Source: Amoebophrya sp. A120
Taxonomy: Eukaryota > Sar > Dinophyceae > Syndiniales > Amoebophryaceae
NCBI GenBank assembly: GCA_905178155.1
Contig: CAJINV010000011.1
Location: forward strand, 2,460,746 to 2,524,745
Reading direction: 5' to 3'
Length of the DNA: 64,000 nucleotides
How positions within the stretch are numbered: position 1 is the first letter of the stretch; the number at the start of each line of letters is the position of its first letter. The notes beneath the pieces were generated by a model, which had not been told where the DNA came from, did not search any database, and saw only the letters and a program-made list of their open reading frames with translations. Shown here one piece after another: positions 32,386 to 43,732 of this stretch. The position numbers were made by a program, and so were the translations under genes.

Positions 32386-33311
32386 TGCTGCGCATCGACG
32401 TCGTGCTTCATCTCGTGTTTCCGGGATGCGAATTGGCGATGTCGTCGAGTAACCACCCTAAATCTAAATGTACACACATTGATATCGATCTCTTCACTCA
32501 TGTTTCGGTTTTGTCATGTTCTGTTTCAAATTCAAACATCATGCACTGCGAATTCCATCGCTTTTGCAAAAACGATGACGTAACTACTGCTCTCTTGTAT
32601 GCCTCTTTTTCTTCTCTCACCTCAGTGAGACTGTAATCTAAATCTTGAGTAAGGGACGCCACGCGAAAGCAGATGAATGTAAAAAATTTGCACGTCGAGA
32701 AAGTGAAGATGTAGCAGAAGAGTGATTTTTAAATGCTCTGCAGCCGCGCTGCGGCATTTGCAGCCACGCTACCAAGAGTCCTATTGATTTGAAAACTTGA
32801 TGGATCAACAGCTGTTGTATCTGATGACCTCACAAATACTGTGCCTGTGATCCCTGGTGGTCTTTGCTATTCTAAATTGCGATCTGAGTTGTAGTTTAGA
32901 ATTCGCAATTCTCAGAAGATCCAAGGAAGCGACGTTGTTGTGAGGCACAGGTGGGTTGAACATATGCAAAAGTTCCTCGAGGATGATCATGAACTTAAAT
33001 CTGGATCAAAATCGGTCAGTAGCCTGCGAGAAACGTGCGTTCATAAATTTGGCTCGTGTGAATGAAATGGATGCCGATGTAGGGCCAAGAGTTCTAAATC
33101 AGATCCAAGTGAAGTTCCGACACGAAAAATTTGGCCCAAAAGCGAACATGATCCACCTTATTTTATTATTTCACGCAACATTTATGTCTGAATCTCTCTC
33201 CGGTTCTCATCAACGCCACATTTTCCAAAACTCTACTCTCAGGGAAACGAGTATTTAACTTCATTGCGAAGTAGTACAACACCTCACAGAAACCTCTCGA
33301 AACAACACAAG
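32386..33311. other. Intergenic spacer upstream of RPS3A
   Basis: About 930 bp, AT-leaning. GAATTCTAAATTGCGAT-type and inverted GAATTCGCAATT-type words near 32875-32910 make a weak dyad. No gene is supported. The final ~60 bp should be the eS1 leader. Confidence 0.4.
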
Positions 33312-34862
33312 ATGGCTATCGCTAAGAACAAGGGTCTCGCCAAGGCCGGCAAGAAGGGCAACAAGAAGAAGCAGGCCGATCCCTTCCTGAAAATATCAAC
33401 TGTAAAAATGTCTGGGTCTGGAAGAATCCAACTTGTCATGCTGATTTTAGATTCTAAAAAAATCTGTATTGCATGAGCAGCAAATAGAGTCCAAGTCTTG
33501 CTACACGGAAAGAGCATTTGTCATGCGGTATAGGCATCAGGAAGCTCTCACAAAGTCTGTGATGCTAGGGCATGCATCACAGACATCAGGAGTTATGCAA
33601 AATGTGCATGACAAGCCTGGCAATCTTCCAGACCCAGACATTTTTACATTTGATAGAAAAAGGTCTGGTACAACATCAAGGCTCCGACCTACTTCAACTC
33701 CAAGGCCAACAAGGTCGGCCGTACGTGTGTCACGAAGACTCAGGGTACGAAGATTGAGACCGAGGGCTTGAAGGGCCGCGTGTGCGAGTTCAACATGGCC
33801 GATGTCCAGGACGGGTCCGAGGACGGGCACAAGAAGATCAAGCTGGAGGTCCAGGAGATCCAGGGCAAGAACTGCCTCACCGACTTCCACGGTCTCAGCC
33901 TGACCAGGGATAAGATGTGCCAGATGATCAAGAAGAAGCACTCTTTGATCGAGGCCGTTGCCGACTGCAAGACTCAGGATGGTAAAAGACTTTATATTTA
34001 GATTTGTGAGTAGGGCTGCATTTTCAACGGGCAGAAATTTAGATGCGCATGGTGCGCTATTGCGGAGTGAGTGCGTCGTTTCTACTCATTTTAGTAGTCG
34101 GTGTCATCGTCATGCGTCTTCGGACACAGAGCGAACCTATATGAAAGTGGCTTTGAATAATATTGACCCGTCTTCAAAAAAAATGAAATTTGGTATCAAA
34201 CCCTAAACCACAGGCTACGTCGTTCGCATCTTCGTGATTGCCTTCACCAAGGATGTCAAGGAGCACCAGGTTAAGGTTTTCACCTACGCCCAGTCCGCGC
34301 AGATCAAGAACATCCGTAAGAAGATGGTCCAGACCGTGCAGCAGATCGTTGCCCAGGGACAGCTCAAGGACCTGGTATACTGATTTTTGAATTCACTTTT
34401 TTATCTTCCTTCTTTTTCGGCTTTTGGGGTTTTAGGATTTAGAAGTGCACCTTATCTTGCGGTCATGTTAGAGAGACTTCTTCTGCATCTGAGCGAGCTT
34501 TGCATTTCATGTACGGAGCGACTTCTGCGAGCGACGTTTCGAGCCATAAGTTTTCCATGATGAATGACTGTGCGACGAGGGATGTGTCGTGACAAAATTT
34601 TCTATCGAAGTCACCCTTTCAAATTTCCAAAAAACAGGTCAAGTACCTCGTGATCGACAAGATTGAGGGTGACATCAAGACCGCCACCAACCGCATCTAT
34701 CCCCTGGACCCGGTGCACATCCAGAAGGTGAAGATCGTCAAGAAGCCGAAGTTGGACATCGTCAAGCTGATGGAGATCCACGACTCCAACGATGCTGGTG
34801 ACGAGGGTGTCGCCGTCGACGCCACCGAGCCGGAAGAGGCCAAGAACTTGCTGGCCGCCTAA
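33312..34862 (+). CDS. RPS3A: Small-subunit ribosomal protein eS1 (RPS3A)
   Basis: Exons 33312-33393, 33661-33981, 34214-34374 and 34638-34862 sum to 789 nt, 262 residues, the usual eS1 length. eS1 is a 40S platform protein. Diagnostic segments are NIKAPTYFNSKANKVGRT, TKTQGTKIETEGLKGRV, QGKNCLTDFHGLSLTRDKMC, QIKNIRKKMVQTV, RIYPLDPVHIQKVKIVKKPK and LMEIHD. The first intron is a family A introner with exact gaaaa duplications; the other two are GT-AG. Codon use is strongly C/G-ending, as expected for a highly expressed gene. A highly conserved gene with a known exact length makes this the best proof that the introner is really removed as an intron. Confidence 0.97.
33394..33655 (+). mobile_element. 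Introner family A in RPS3A
   Basis: The 262-bp element starts TATCAACTGTAAAAATGTCT and ends CATTTTTACATTTGATA. The duplication gaaaa is exact (33389-33393, 33656-33660). Removal gives DPFLKKVWYNIKAPTYF. No register within the duplication gives GT...AG. Confidence 0.96.
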
Positions 34863-35454
34863 GTTATCCTGGAGCAGTTACGTTTTACCTGTAAAACAAC
34901 TCTCACTGCAATTTAGGATACTTCTTGATGCGATCGTGCTGTTGTTGTGTCTGTATTGGAAGAGGAGAACAAGTCTTTTTTTGGAGGCCAACAAGAGACG
35001 AAATCTTGTCTGCACTTTTTAAACCGCGGAACTTGCTTTTGGAAAGCGAACAGAAGAGGTTGTTGTAAAAATGTGGGGCTATGTAAACTACTTCGATTTT
35101 GAAGAAGAGCTGGTGACGTCCACGTTCTGCCCTTGAGTAGAGGCTGGTGATTGATGTCCCGATATGTGGATGTTCAGGAAGGTTCTTTCTCTTTGGTGCA
35201 TAATTTCCTGGTACAAACTAAAGCGCTTTTCGGTTTTGGTATTCTTCGCGCAGCTTGCGCCTGCTTCGGCATGATGGAATATCGGTCTGCCGGAAAATCT
35301 AAATCATGGTGCCGAAATACAAATAAGTTTGTCTAGCTTCTTAGTGCGTTAATTTCTCTGAGTCACACGACGCCGCCGGAACTCACTTTTATTCTCGGTC
35401 ATTTCGTGCTCACGCTCAGTTTCTAGGAGCGTTTCTGTGGTGCAGGTTTTTACC
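34863..35454. other. Intergenic spacer, nothing recognised
   Basis: AT-leaning 3' flank of RPS3A and 5' flank of the p24 gene. No motif stands out. Confidence 0.4.
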
Positions 35455-37092
35455 ATGGCCGACGACCGTGAGTTTCTTCGGAACGTTGATGCAACTTTTC
35501 CTGCTACCGTCCATCCCGATCCCGAATGGACGACCAGGACCATTACCAATCGTGATTTCCATCCGATTCCAGCCGCAGAGGCGGCAGACCGCGACCGGTT
35601 ACATGGGGAATTCTACGAGACGCTAGACCTGTTCCGCCGGCGCGCGCGCGCGGGGCAAAGGGGGCCGCAGGACCAGCGGACGAGGAACCGGGACACTGAA
35701 AACCGCGCTCCAGAATTGACACCGGAGCTTCGTGAGGATGAAGGTATTCTTCCAGGAGGTCGCGGTCGCCGAGAGACTGCGGAAGATTACTACCATCTGC
35801 TACGGCGGCAGAGACATGGAATTGACCCGGTCGTGCGGAACCGGACCGAGGGGACTCCCGCTGTCCCGCGTGATGTAACAAGAGATATTGACTTCAATCC
35901 TCGCTTCGGACCGCCGCAACGACGACCGGCGGTTGTATTGCAACCGGCCTTGCGTCGAGAGGGCGAGGACCCCGTTGGTCTGCGCAACATTGACCGTGGG
36001 CACAGGAGACGTTCCCAACAAATCCCCCGACGAGATGTTGATCATCTCACGGTGCAACAGTTGCAATTACTCGAACCTCCAGCGCGGCAAAATTTGCGTG
36101 TAGCTTCGGAGTTGGACCTCGCGTTGGAGCGGCGCCGGGTGGAAGAAGCGTGTCAGGTCGTACGAGGACAAGTTTTCGGACAAAGATGCACCCGACGGGC
36201 GCGAGGGACGCAAGCAGCAGGTGCTGCAGCAGGACCAAACAATCAAAATAATTCGCAACTTTTATCCCGTCCGGCGCGCCCTGCCCGTCGCAGCGCGCTG
36301 CGGCTTGCTGCGAGCGTCGCGGCGATGTTTAGTACTGCAGAACCGGTGGAATCGATGCTGTTTCGGCAAGATCCGGGAACCAAGGAGTGTTTTTTCGTGG
36401 AGTCCATGAACGGAGGACGGGAATTCCAGATTGATTACGAGGTGAACGCGCCGAATGACAACCTTCCGGAAATCCGGTTTTACGTGCAGAAGAAGGAGGA
36501 TTACGACAAATTTTCGCCCTCGGCGATCCAAATGTCGACGGAGGTGGCCTGGAAAACCGAGCTGAACGCTTTTATCGGCGAGTATAGTTAGAATTATGTT
36601 CGTCAACATTGTGTATAGTACTTAGCATCCTCGAATATCATTGCCCAGAACCAGTACCACCAACCTGCGGGGGAATCGATTTGCATGACAAGGAGCAGGT
36701 AAGTGCTACTGTAGGACGAGAAGGCTTATGAAAATCATGAATGCGACTGTATCAGAACCTACGCCGTCTGCTTTGAGAGTCTGAAAGCGTCGGGGGAACA
36801 GTTCGTATCCGTCGACATCACCGAAGGCGACGTGTATTCGGACCTTCCCGCCGCCGCGACGCGGGCACAGAAAACCGCCATGCTGACGGCGGAGCTCGCG
36901 CTGAAGGTGGAGCACGTGCGCGCGCAGCAGGACTTTGCTCTCACCCGGGAGGGATTCCAGCGGAAGATTGTCGCGGATCTCAACTCCCACTGTCTCTGGT
37001 GGACCGCGGTGGAAGCGCTGTGCACCGTCGGGTTTGCCATCATGCAAACGAAAGTGCTAAAAGGCTTCTTCGAAACCAAGGCGTACGTGTAA
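35455..37092 (+). CDS. p24/EMP24 (GOLD-domain) cargo receptor with Arg-rich N-terminal extension
   Basis: Exons 35455-36581 and 36756-37092, about 487 residues. The C-terminal ~190 residues are a p24 protein: GOLD domain (KECFFVESMNGGREFQIDYE..., then YAVCFESLK), helical stem, membrane span (LWWTAVEALCTVGFAIMQ) and cytosolic tail KGFFETKAYV, whose FF pair is typical for COPII/COPI sorting. p24 proteins cycle between ER and Golgi. The oddity is the first ~280 residues: Arg/Glu/Gln-rich and charged, where a signal peptide should start. A hydrophobic run (ALRLAASVAAMFSTAEPVES) lies just before the GOLD domain and could be the real signal sequence if translation starts late, or an internal signal. 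Confidence 0.85.
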
Positions 37093-37549
37093 TTATGAGC
37101 GCTCCAGAAATTATTTGATTTATTGGAATCGGACCGCTTGCGAATGTGTTTTGCCTGCTGAACCTTGTCCCAACAACTAGAAGTAGTCGAGAATACAGAA
37201 TCAGGAGCACAAGAAACGTCAACTTGTTTTGCGGGCAACGGCAAAGTTTGCTGCAGGGCAGACCAGCATTCGCCGTCGAAGGTGTTGTAGAAAGGGGGCA
37301 ACGGATGACTATTTGAGTCTTTAGCTTCTTCATTTGAAGTTGAGCAACTGTCCGAATCAGGACCGCTCTCCTTGGGTTCAGGAGCACGGCTCGCGCTCAG
37401 TTGTTTTCGGGCGAGTGCGAGTGAGGTCGCGTCTACTGTTTTCTACATATTCGTGGATCCGTCTCCTTTTGCTTTCTTGTCGTGCGCAGGCAAAATCCAA
37501 TCTTGTTGACTTCTTAATCCAGCGTTGGCACTTACGCCTGCAAATAACA
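37093..37549. other. Intergenic spacer, nothing recognised
   Basis: About 460 bp; the frame of the next gene stays open upstream of its ATG but shows no protein-like motif. Confidence 0.4.
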
Positions 37550-40339
37550 ATGATAACGGAAGATGATTCTTCCCCTGCCGACCTGCTTGAACTCGCACAG
37601 AACGCGGCGGCGCTGTTTGCGCGGTGTGGGCGCGATTCCCTGTGCGCGGCCACGCGCGTTGTGGTCGAGCGATTGCAGTTGGTCGCGTCAACATCCATCG
37701 GGACGGTGACTGACTCTTTGCAGAAAAACCGAATATTAACCACGGCCTCTTCTCCATTCAAGATTGACCTGATTCACGCGGAAGGCATTGCGGACGTGCT
37801 TCGATTTCTGCACTTGCTGGGAAATGTTGCGCTTCAGATCCTCCTCGCCGATCAGGACAAGAAGACGCGAATTAACGAGCCGCAAACAGTGCCACAACGA
37901 CTAGATCACTCTGCCCTCCCAGATCTCGCCACGCAGGAATTTTTTCGCGGCGAGCAAAAGCTGCGAGCTGTTGCGGATTTCTTGGAGCTGCAGCATCGTA
38001 GAACATCAAGTTCGGAAATAAGCGGAACAAGTGCAATAGCACAACCACCTGCAAAAACAACCGAAAACCTCCTTGCGGAAGATGCCGCGTTTCTGCAATC
38101 TTTTTTCGCATCCGGCGACGTATTGTGCTTCGTTCAGGCGTCTGGCTTATTTAGCCGGGGGAAGAAAATTGCGAAAGTTTCCGAGATCCAAAGAGCGTTG
38201 CAGAACCGCTACCCAAACTCTGTAGACGACCTCAACAACGCTGTGCCGTTCAACGCAGCAGCAGGGGTGCTCGACCTGTTGCAACTGTTTTGTGCGCGTA
38301 GTGGTGCGGAAGCATTTGGTATTCTTCTGTGTTGAAATTCAAATCTTCCATGATCTTGATCATCTTCTTTTGCAATAAGAAAGCAAAAGGGCCTCATACT
38401 GCTGGGTCACGTGTAAAATATGTCTATGCGATCGATGATCCTTGGAAATACCCACCGATCCGAAACTCCATCTTTCCTTTCGCACGTGATGAGAAAACAT
38501 GCGGCAATTTTTAAGCCTGGACTGAAGTGCTCGCGCTCAGTGTGGTTTAAACATGTAGGGTAAAAGCTGATGGTGCGGAAATAGAAACAGAAAGTAGGAG
38601 TACAGTGATCAGCACTCGACGTGAAATGAAAAATCTGATTCGTTGCCCACTTCAAATTCAAAATTTTTAGTGATCAAGCTTGATAGTAGAATTTGTTCTT
38701 ACCGAGTGTAAAATCTGATCAATTTCTTGCGGTCCTCTCAGGCGACGATTCGGAGATTGACATCGCTACCTTCGCCCTGATCTTCGACACCGCGCGCCAA
38801 ACCTTGTGGGCGTCTGTGGTTAGGAGAGATGAACAGTCTGATCTGGTGTCCTCCCCCGATAGAAGAATTGTGGAGAGCGAGGAAGATCAAGATTCTCTCA
38901 CCGCGGATTTGCAGCGCTACCAACAGATTTTACGATCTGGCGTTCAAGTGTTTTCTCCACCACCGACATGTGTTTGCTTGTCGCATCGGGCGGGAAAAAT
39001 AACCGGACCGCCTGTGGTCGGTATGGGGAACAACCAGAATATCACCGCTCTGAATGGCGACCACGCTACTAGCAGTCATGGCACCAACAGAAAGAGCTCG
39101 GGCCGCGCACTCTGGTATCTGCTCCGTCGTTTTGGAAGTCTAGTAGGAAGGGTGGCGCCGCGGCATGAAAACTCCACTGTAAATGAACAAGTACACGTAC
39201 AAGGTCAAGGCGGACAAGGGCGAGGACCACCTTCTCAGACTGCAGAGCTAGATCGTACTGATCCCGAAGCAAAGTTCAGCTCCATTTTCGTTTTAGACCG
39301 CAACGCGTGGGGATGCGGCCAGGAAGAACTGCAGCGGTGCTTCCGGGATGCTGTTGTTGTGACTGCGGCGAACAACGTCGGCTCCGCCGCGTGCAGCAGC
39401 ACATCAAAGCAAGCTGCCCACTTCCTACAAATCCGGCCACCGGACCCGCCGCTTGCCTACGATTTGGTGGAAGAGATCAACGGGCGCAGTTCCCAGAGGA
39501 CTGCGCTATTTGCGGGAATAGCAAATGCGGACAAAAATAAATCCAAAAAAAGCATCATCCTTCAAGACACCAACGCGGACCGACTCCGCTATATTCTACA
39601 AACCGCACCACACCTGGCGCCGCATTTCAACTCCAAGAATGTTGTGAACATGATAACGGAGGCGGAGGACAAGGCGGTGCATGCCCACATCAAGCTGTGT
39701 CGAACGTTGCTCGACGCGGAAAACGTTTTGTTTGACAAAAGCCAGCGGTTGGTGGAGCTGTATCAGCCGATTCATGATCATTTTTATCGTGCAGGACGAG
39801 AGAAACAGCGGCCATCAACAACTTCCAGTCAGAGAAGACTCTTCCGTTCCGCGCACCGGCTGCCAAACCTGCTGATCCAGCACAAACTCGACCTACGGAC
39901 ACTGGTTGAAGCGACGGGAGAGAAGCTTGGTGATGCCCGAGCCGCAGATCCGCACGGGGAGAACAAAGACTGGGTAGCTTGGCAGGCTGGACAGTTTTTG
40001 CAAGAGGAAAGTTCTGTTTACCCACTGGAAGGACACGGAGATAATCAAAATGATCCTTCGATGCAGTGTGCAACTGCTGTCGGGACAAGGGCCGCTGCGG
40101 AGACCAGCGGGGGCGGTGGTGGCGCAGCGATTGCAGTGAAAAAACACACGGACGCCTGCGAAATCGAAAAGAACGGTACAGGGTTCGTGTATAAACTGTT
40201 TGATAGAAGTTGTGATGCTGATGTCTCTGTAGATGATGATGATGATCATGATGTAGTAGTTGATCCCGTAGTTTCCACCCGCGCGCCCTACTATCCACAG
40301 ATCCTTGAAGCACTGTGCGAGCTTTCCCTTTGCCTGTGA
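37550..40339 (+). CDS. Unknown protein, about 788 residues
   Basis: Exons 37550-38318 and 38742-40339, joined by a GTATTC...CAG intron of 423 bp (phase fits: ...GAEAFG|DDSEIDIATF). The N-terminal half is helical with Leu/Ala-rich segments (ADLLELAQNAAALFARCG, ADVLRFLHLLGNVALQILL). The second half has a folded-looking region with HAHIKLCRTLLDAENVLFDK and RLVELYQPIHDHFYRAG. Near the C-terminus is an acidic Asp run (DVSVDDDDDHDVVVD) encoded by GAT repeats. I recognise no family. Confidence 0.6.
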
Positions 40340-40589
40340 CTTGACCTATCAGTGGTATAGCAACTTCATTTGTGGGGCTTTTACATTCATCTGAGCGCTT
40401 TTCTCCGCTCATTTTGATTCCCTGCAATTGGAACAGAAATTTGATGTTTCTTTCTTTCGCCTTCCGTTTCCGCCCTTGCGCTCCTTCAATCGCAATTTCT
40501 GAATGGGTTCAATTGTACCCAGCCACAGATCCTTGAAGCACTGTGCGAGCTTTCCGTTTGCCTGTGACTTGACCTATCAGTGGTATAGC
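40295..40589. repeat. 67-bp direct duplication of the 3' end of the preceding gene
   Basis: 40295-40361, which covers the last codons, stop and start of the 3' flank, recurs at 40523-40589 with about one mismatch. Shared words include CCACAGATCCTTGAAGCACT and GACCTATCAGTGGTATAGC. The second copy has no gene body before it. Confidence 0.9.
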
Positions 40590-40995
40590 GAATTTCACCA
40601 TGCGGAGCTTCCTATTTGAACGGTCTCTGCTCCGTTCAAGCGTCTCTCTGTAGGTGGAACATAATTGTTGACTTATTATTTCTATGCGCCTTCCGCCCCT
40701 TGCTGCTTCCTGCGAGGTCCTGTATTTTCCACATGATTTCCCCAGAACTTCTTGGAGTGGGTGCACTATTATTACCTTTACGCACCTGTCTCGACCTAGC
40801 TCTGGCACAGCAACTGATGTAGTACATTGGTCGGAGGTTTTGCCACGCGCATGCGCTCACTCGCATGCTTGCGTTTTATGACCTCCGAACATGATGACGT
40901 TGACGATCCTCTTTCTTACGCAGGCTATCATGATCCTCAGCGAAACACTACAGATCTGAAATTTTTGCAGAAGTCATCAGTTCATCTCGACGAAA

Positions 40996-41088
40996 AGGAT
41001 GATTGGATCACTTGGGACACCTTCTGAACAGCTTTCGCGAACAAGAAGTTTAGTAATGTGAACAACTACGTGACCGCCCCAGTCTGAT
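40996..41088 (+). ncRNA. Box C/D snoRNA copy 1
   Basis: C box AGGATGA at 40996-41002, D box CTGA at 41084-41087, internal CTGA (D') after GACACCTT. It has lost some of the internal stem (CTGAACAGCTTTCGCGAACA) and is the most diverged of the five. The guides before D' and D are the same as in the other copies. Confidence 0.75.
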
Positions 41089-41157
41089 ATTGTCTAGTTT
41101 TCTTTTGCTTTTGCAGCTTTCCGTTTCTTGCGCCTTTCTTGCATGATTGTCTTTGTC

Positions 41158-41252
41158 AGGATGATTGGATCACTTGGGACACCTTCTGAACTAAGCTTTC
41201 GCAAGCAAAAGGTTTAGTAATGTGAACAACTACGTGACCGCCCCAGTCTGAT
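41158..41252 (+). ncRNA. Box C/D snoRNA copy 2
   Basis: C box AGGATGA at 41158-41164, D box CTGA at 41248-41251. The guide before D' is CACTTGGGACACCTT; the guide before D is GACCGCCCCAGT. Between D' and C' a stem (ACTAAGCTT ... AAGC ... TTTAGT) can form. Confidence 0.82.
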
Positions 41253-41344
41253 TTCATTAGTGTTTCTACTTACGGCTGTGGTTATTTTTGTTGTACTTAC
41301 ATTGTTATGCATATGCAGCTGGTTCTTTGTGTATGTGTTTCATC

Positions 41345-41439
41345 ATGATGATTGGATCACTTGGGACACCTTCTGAACTAAGCTTTCGCAAGCAAGAGGT
41401 TTAGTTATGTGAACAACTACGTGACCGCCCCAGTCTGAT
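41345..41439 (+). ncRNA. Box C/D snoRNA copy 3
   Basis: Canonical C box ATGATGA at 41345-41351, D' box CTGA at 41373-41376, D box CTGA at 41435-41438. By the box+5 rule the D guide points to the second G of ACTGGGGCGGT, a sequence I recall from large-subunit rRNA. The D' guide can pair with AGGTGTCCTAAG some 30 nt downstream in the same rRNA. Confidence 0.85.
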
Positions 41440-41527
41440 TTTCTGGTGTTTCTCCTTACAGCTGTGGTTTCCTCTCTACTACTCGTACTCCCATGCGCTC
41501 CTACCAGCTGGCTCTTTGTGTTTCCTC

Positions 41528-41622
41528 ATGATGATTGGATCACTTGGGACACCTTCTGAACTAAGCTTTCGCAAGCAAGAGGTTTAGTTATGTGAACAAC
41601 TACGTGACCGCCCCAGTCTGAT
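41528..41622 (+). ncRNA. Box C/D snoRNA copy 4
   Basis: C box ATGATGA at 41528-41534, D box CTGA at 41618-41621. The ~92-nt body is nearly identical to copy 3. The spacers before copies 3 and 4 are also related (both contain GCTGTGGTT and CAGCTGG(T/C)TCTTTGTG), so the array grew by tandem duplication. Confidence 0.85.
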
Positions 41623-41700
41623 TTCATGTATGTATATGTATTCCAGTTTTTACTCTTTAGCATGCGTGTTTTCTTTCCTTCTGATTCTTTGCGTTTCATT

Positions 41701-41795
41701 ATGATGATTGGATCACTTGGGACACCTTCTGAACTAAGCTTTCGCAAGCAAGAGGTTTAGTTATGTGAACAACTATGTGACCGCCCCAGTCTGAT
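41701..41795 (+). ncRNA. Box C/D snoRNA copy 5
   Basis: C box ATGATGA at 41701-41707, D box CTGA at 41791-41794. One change (ACTACGTGA to ACTATGTGA) lies in the C' area; both guides are unchanged. Confidence 0.85.
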
Positions 41796-42472
41796 AAACT
41801 TTTTCGAGATCGCAAAGAAGCAGATGAGCAAAATAACAGAGCGTGGTCTTTGCGTTGTTGTACGGTTCTACTTCATTTGAAGTGTCGCCCAGCGATTTTT
41901 CATCGTTTTTGATCTTTCCCAGCTCTGCTCGAGAATCCGCGTCCCGTACGAAAGTCGAAGTCCTCGACTCAGTTCCATTCTCCACCTCGCCACGGCATCT
42001 TGACCGACCGAAAATTATCCATTTCTTGCTCCTCCTTGTCTTCGGCAGAGTCTCATCTCTTCGCGCATAGAACTCTCTTCGCTCATCTGCTTTATTTGTG
42101 GAATCCTTCCTGCTTCTTCCTTCGCAACGAGAACACGTACGACCATACGACCTACCTTCAGCGGGATAAGAAAATCTTTTTCCGGATCAACGGCTGCGCC
42201 TCGCTTCGTTCTTAGTGTGAGATGATTTAGCTTCTTCTGAAAAATAAAGCGGATTTGTTATTTTCTCTCTGTCCTTGCCTGAAAATCCTTTCCTGACGCG
42301 ACCTTCAGGTTCGGTGGTTTCTTCTGGTGAGTTTCACCCTCCGGACCGAATACAACCAGAAATAACGGGAGCCACTGCGTCTACAGCATCTGCTCCGTCT
42401 CTCCTCGAACACGACGAACCTTCACCTTCCCGTCCACTCTTCCTCTCCACCATTTCTGACCACGCCACCCGG
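41796..42472. other. Spacer between the snoRNA array and the coiled-coil gene
   Basis: The part from 42308 (after an acceptor-like CTTCAG) is open in the frame of the next gene and may be coding. The rest has only short frames. Confidence 0.4.
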
Positions 42473-43732
42473 ATGCGCATGGCGTTGCAAGCCCGTTTGG
42501 AGCAGATAGAAACCGAGAAGAGTCTTTCCGAGCTACGAAAAAACCACATCTTCCACCGGGAAAATCTTCTTCAACAACAGGCCGCCTTCTGGAAGCAGGA
42601 GCGGCAGGGGCTGCAGATCGAAACGGAGAAGCAAATTGAACACTTGGAGCACAAAGTGCAGCAGTTGGAACGCGTCCGCGAGGAGGTGCGGATCAAGGTG
42701 AGCGAGATCTTTTCCGTGAAGCAGGAATTGCTTCTCGACTGGGGCGTCTGCGTCCGCGATCATGAGGCGGGTAACGGTGGGTTCGGATTTGGGCACGACG
42801 GAGGTCGTGGTGCAGAAGGAGGACCTGGTGGCGCAGGTCTGGCATCAAGTCTTAATTCAACATCCTCGTCCAGGACGGACTCTTCTTCTGAGAATGACAC
42901 CTGCTCAGATGCTAGTTTTGCGGGGAGTGAGAGTGTCAAGGAGCACGAAGACGGAGCGGACCGAGCATCCGCTGCTGCTGCGCAAGTTCCCGCCGAGAAG
43001 ACTACTGGTTCGTTTTCCCCTTCCTCTAGTACAGCTGGCTTGTTGATGAAAAAGGAACAGAACAAAGTCGGTGAGGAGAACCTTCTGAAGCAACCTTCCC
43101 CTGTTTTGGTCCTGTCCGCATCTTCCCCGACTCTGCTCGAAGAGCTCGGGAAGACGAAGATGAACAACAACAGCAGCTCACCTTCTTCGCATAGGCACAA
43201 AAATTATCCCGACGAGAAGAAACTGCAGTTTGTTGATCACGCGCCGACGAGTAGTTTAGATCATGAAACCAACTACAGCTGCAAGAGGACGATGAACTTT
43301 TCAACGACTTCAACAACTGAGGAAAACGATACGCATACGTCGTCCAAAAATTTCAAACCGATCACTACCGTCGCGACCCTCACCGCCGAAGTAGACACCG
43401 AGCTCGCGATTTTGCGCGCGCGGCGCGCATTTCTATTGCAGCGGCAGGAGGACCGAAGGGAGGAACAGGAGGAAAGGGAACGAAAGCAGAGCCGCCTGGC
43501 GAAATTGAGCGACAAGCAACGGGAGAAATTCTACGAAAGGTACCGGCTGAAGAAGAGTGGTGGTGGTACCGTGGGCGACGACGAAAAGGCTATCGGGGAG
43601 GAGAGACAAGCAGGACCAGTAGCTGGCCCGACTACAACGCGTTCGCTTGATACAACGACCAATACTCTCTTACATGGTGGCGCTTCAGGTGCTGCAAAAG
43701 CACAGAGGAACCGATCTCGCACTAGAAAATGA
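42473..43732 (+). CDS. Coiled-coil protein of unknown function
   Basis: From ATG 42473 the frame codes for 419 residues; it stays open upstream to 42275, so an exon starting near 42308 is possible (SSGEFHPPDRIQPEITG...). Residues 1-80 form a strong coiled coil (LEQIETEKSLSELRKNH, then QIEHLEHKVQQLERVREEV). A Gly- then Ser/Glu-rich region follows. A second charged helix (RQEDRREEQEERERKQSRLA) is followed by basic residues and a basic C-terminus (AQRNRSRTRK). Such layout fits a cytoskeletal or scaffold protein, but nothing is specific. Confidence 0.65.
   Translation: MRMALQARLEQIETEKSLSELRKNHIFHRENLLQQQAAFWKQERQGLQIETEKQIEHLEHKVQQLERVREEVRIKVSEIFSVKQELLLDWGVCVRDHEAGNGGFGFGHDGGRGAEGGPGGAGLASSLNSTSSSRTDSSSENDTCSDASFAGSESVKEHEDGADRASAAAAQVPAEKTTGSFSPSSSTAGLLMKKEQNKVGEENLLKQPSPVLVLSASSPTLLEELGKTKMNNNSSSPSSHRHKNYPDEKKLQFVDHAPTSSLDHETNYSCKRTMNFSTTSTTEENDTHTSSKNFKPITTVATLTAEVDTELAILRARRAFLLQRQEDRREEQEERERKQSRLAKLSDKQREKFYERYRLKKSGGGTVGDDEKAIGEERQAGPVAGPTTTRSLDTTTNTLLHGGASGAAKAQRNRSRTRK

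Noticed and set aside
39690-40427. Minus-strand frame of 245 codons
   Set aside because: Antisense shadow of the gene at 37550-40339; low-complexity His and Arg runs come from the reverse of GAT and GCC codons.
40827-41027. 66-codon frame ending DDWITWDTF
   Set aside because: Its end is the first snoRNA copy read as protein; the same DNA is conserved as RNA in five copies without an open frame.
40996-41795. Array considered as CRISPR or plain satellite
   Set aside because: Repeat bodies are ~93 bp with box C/D signals and related, not unique, spacers; this is a snoRNA array in a eukaryote.
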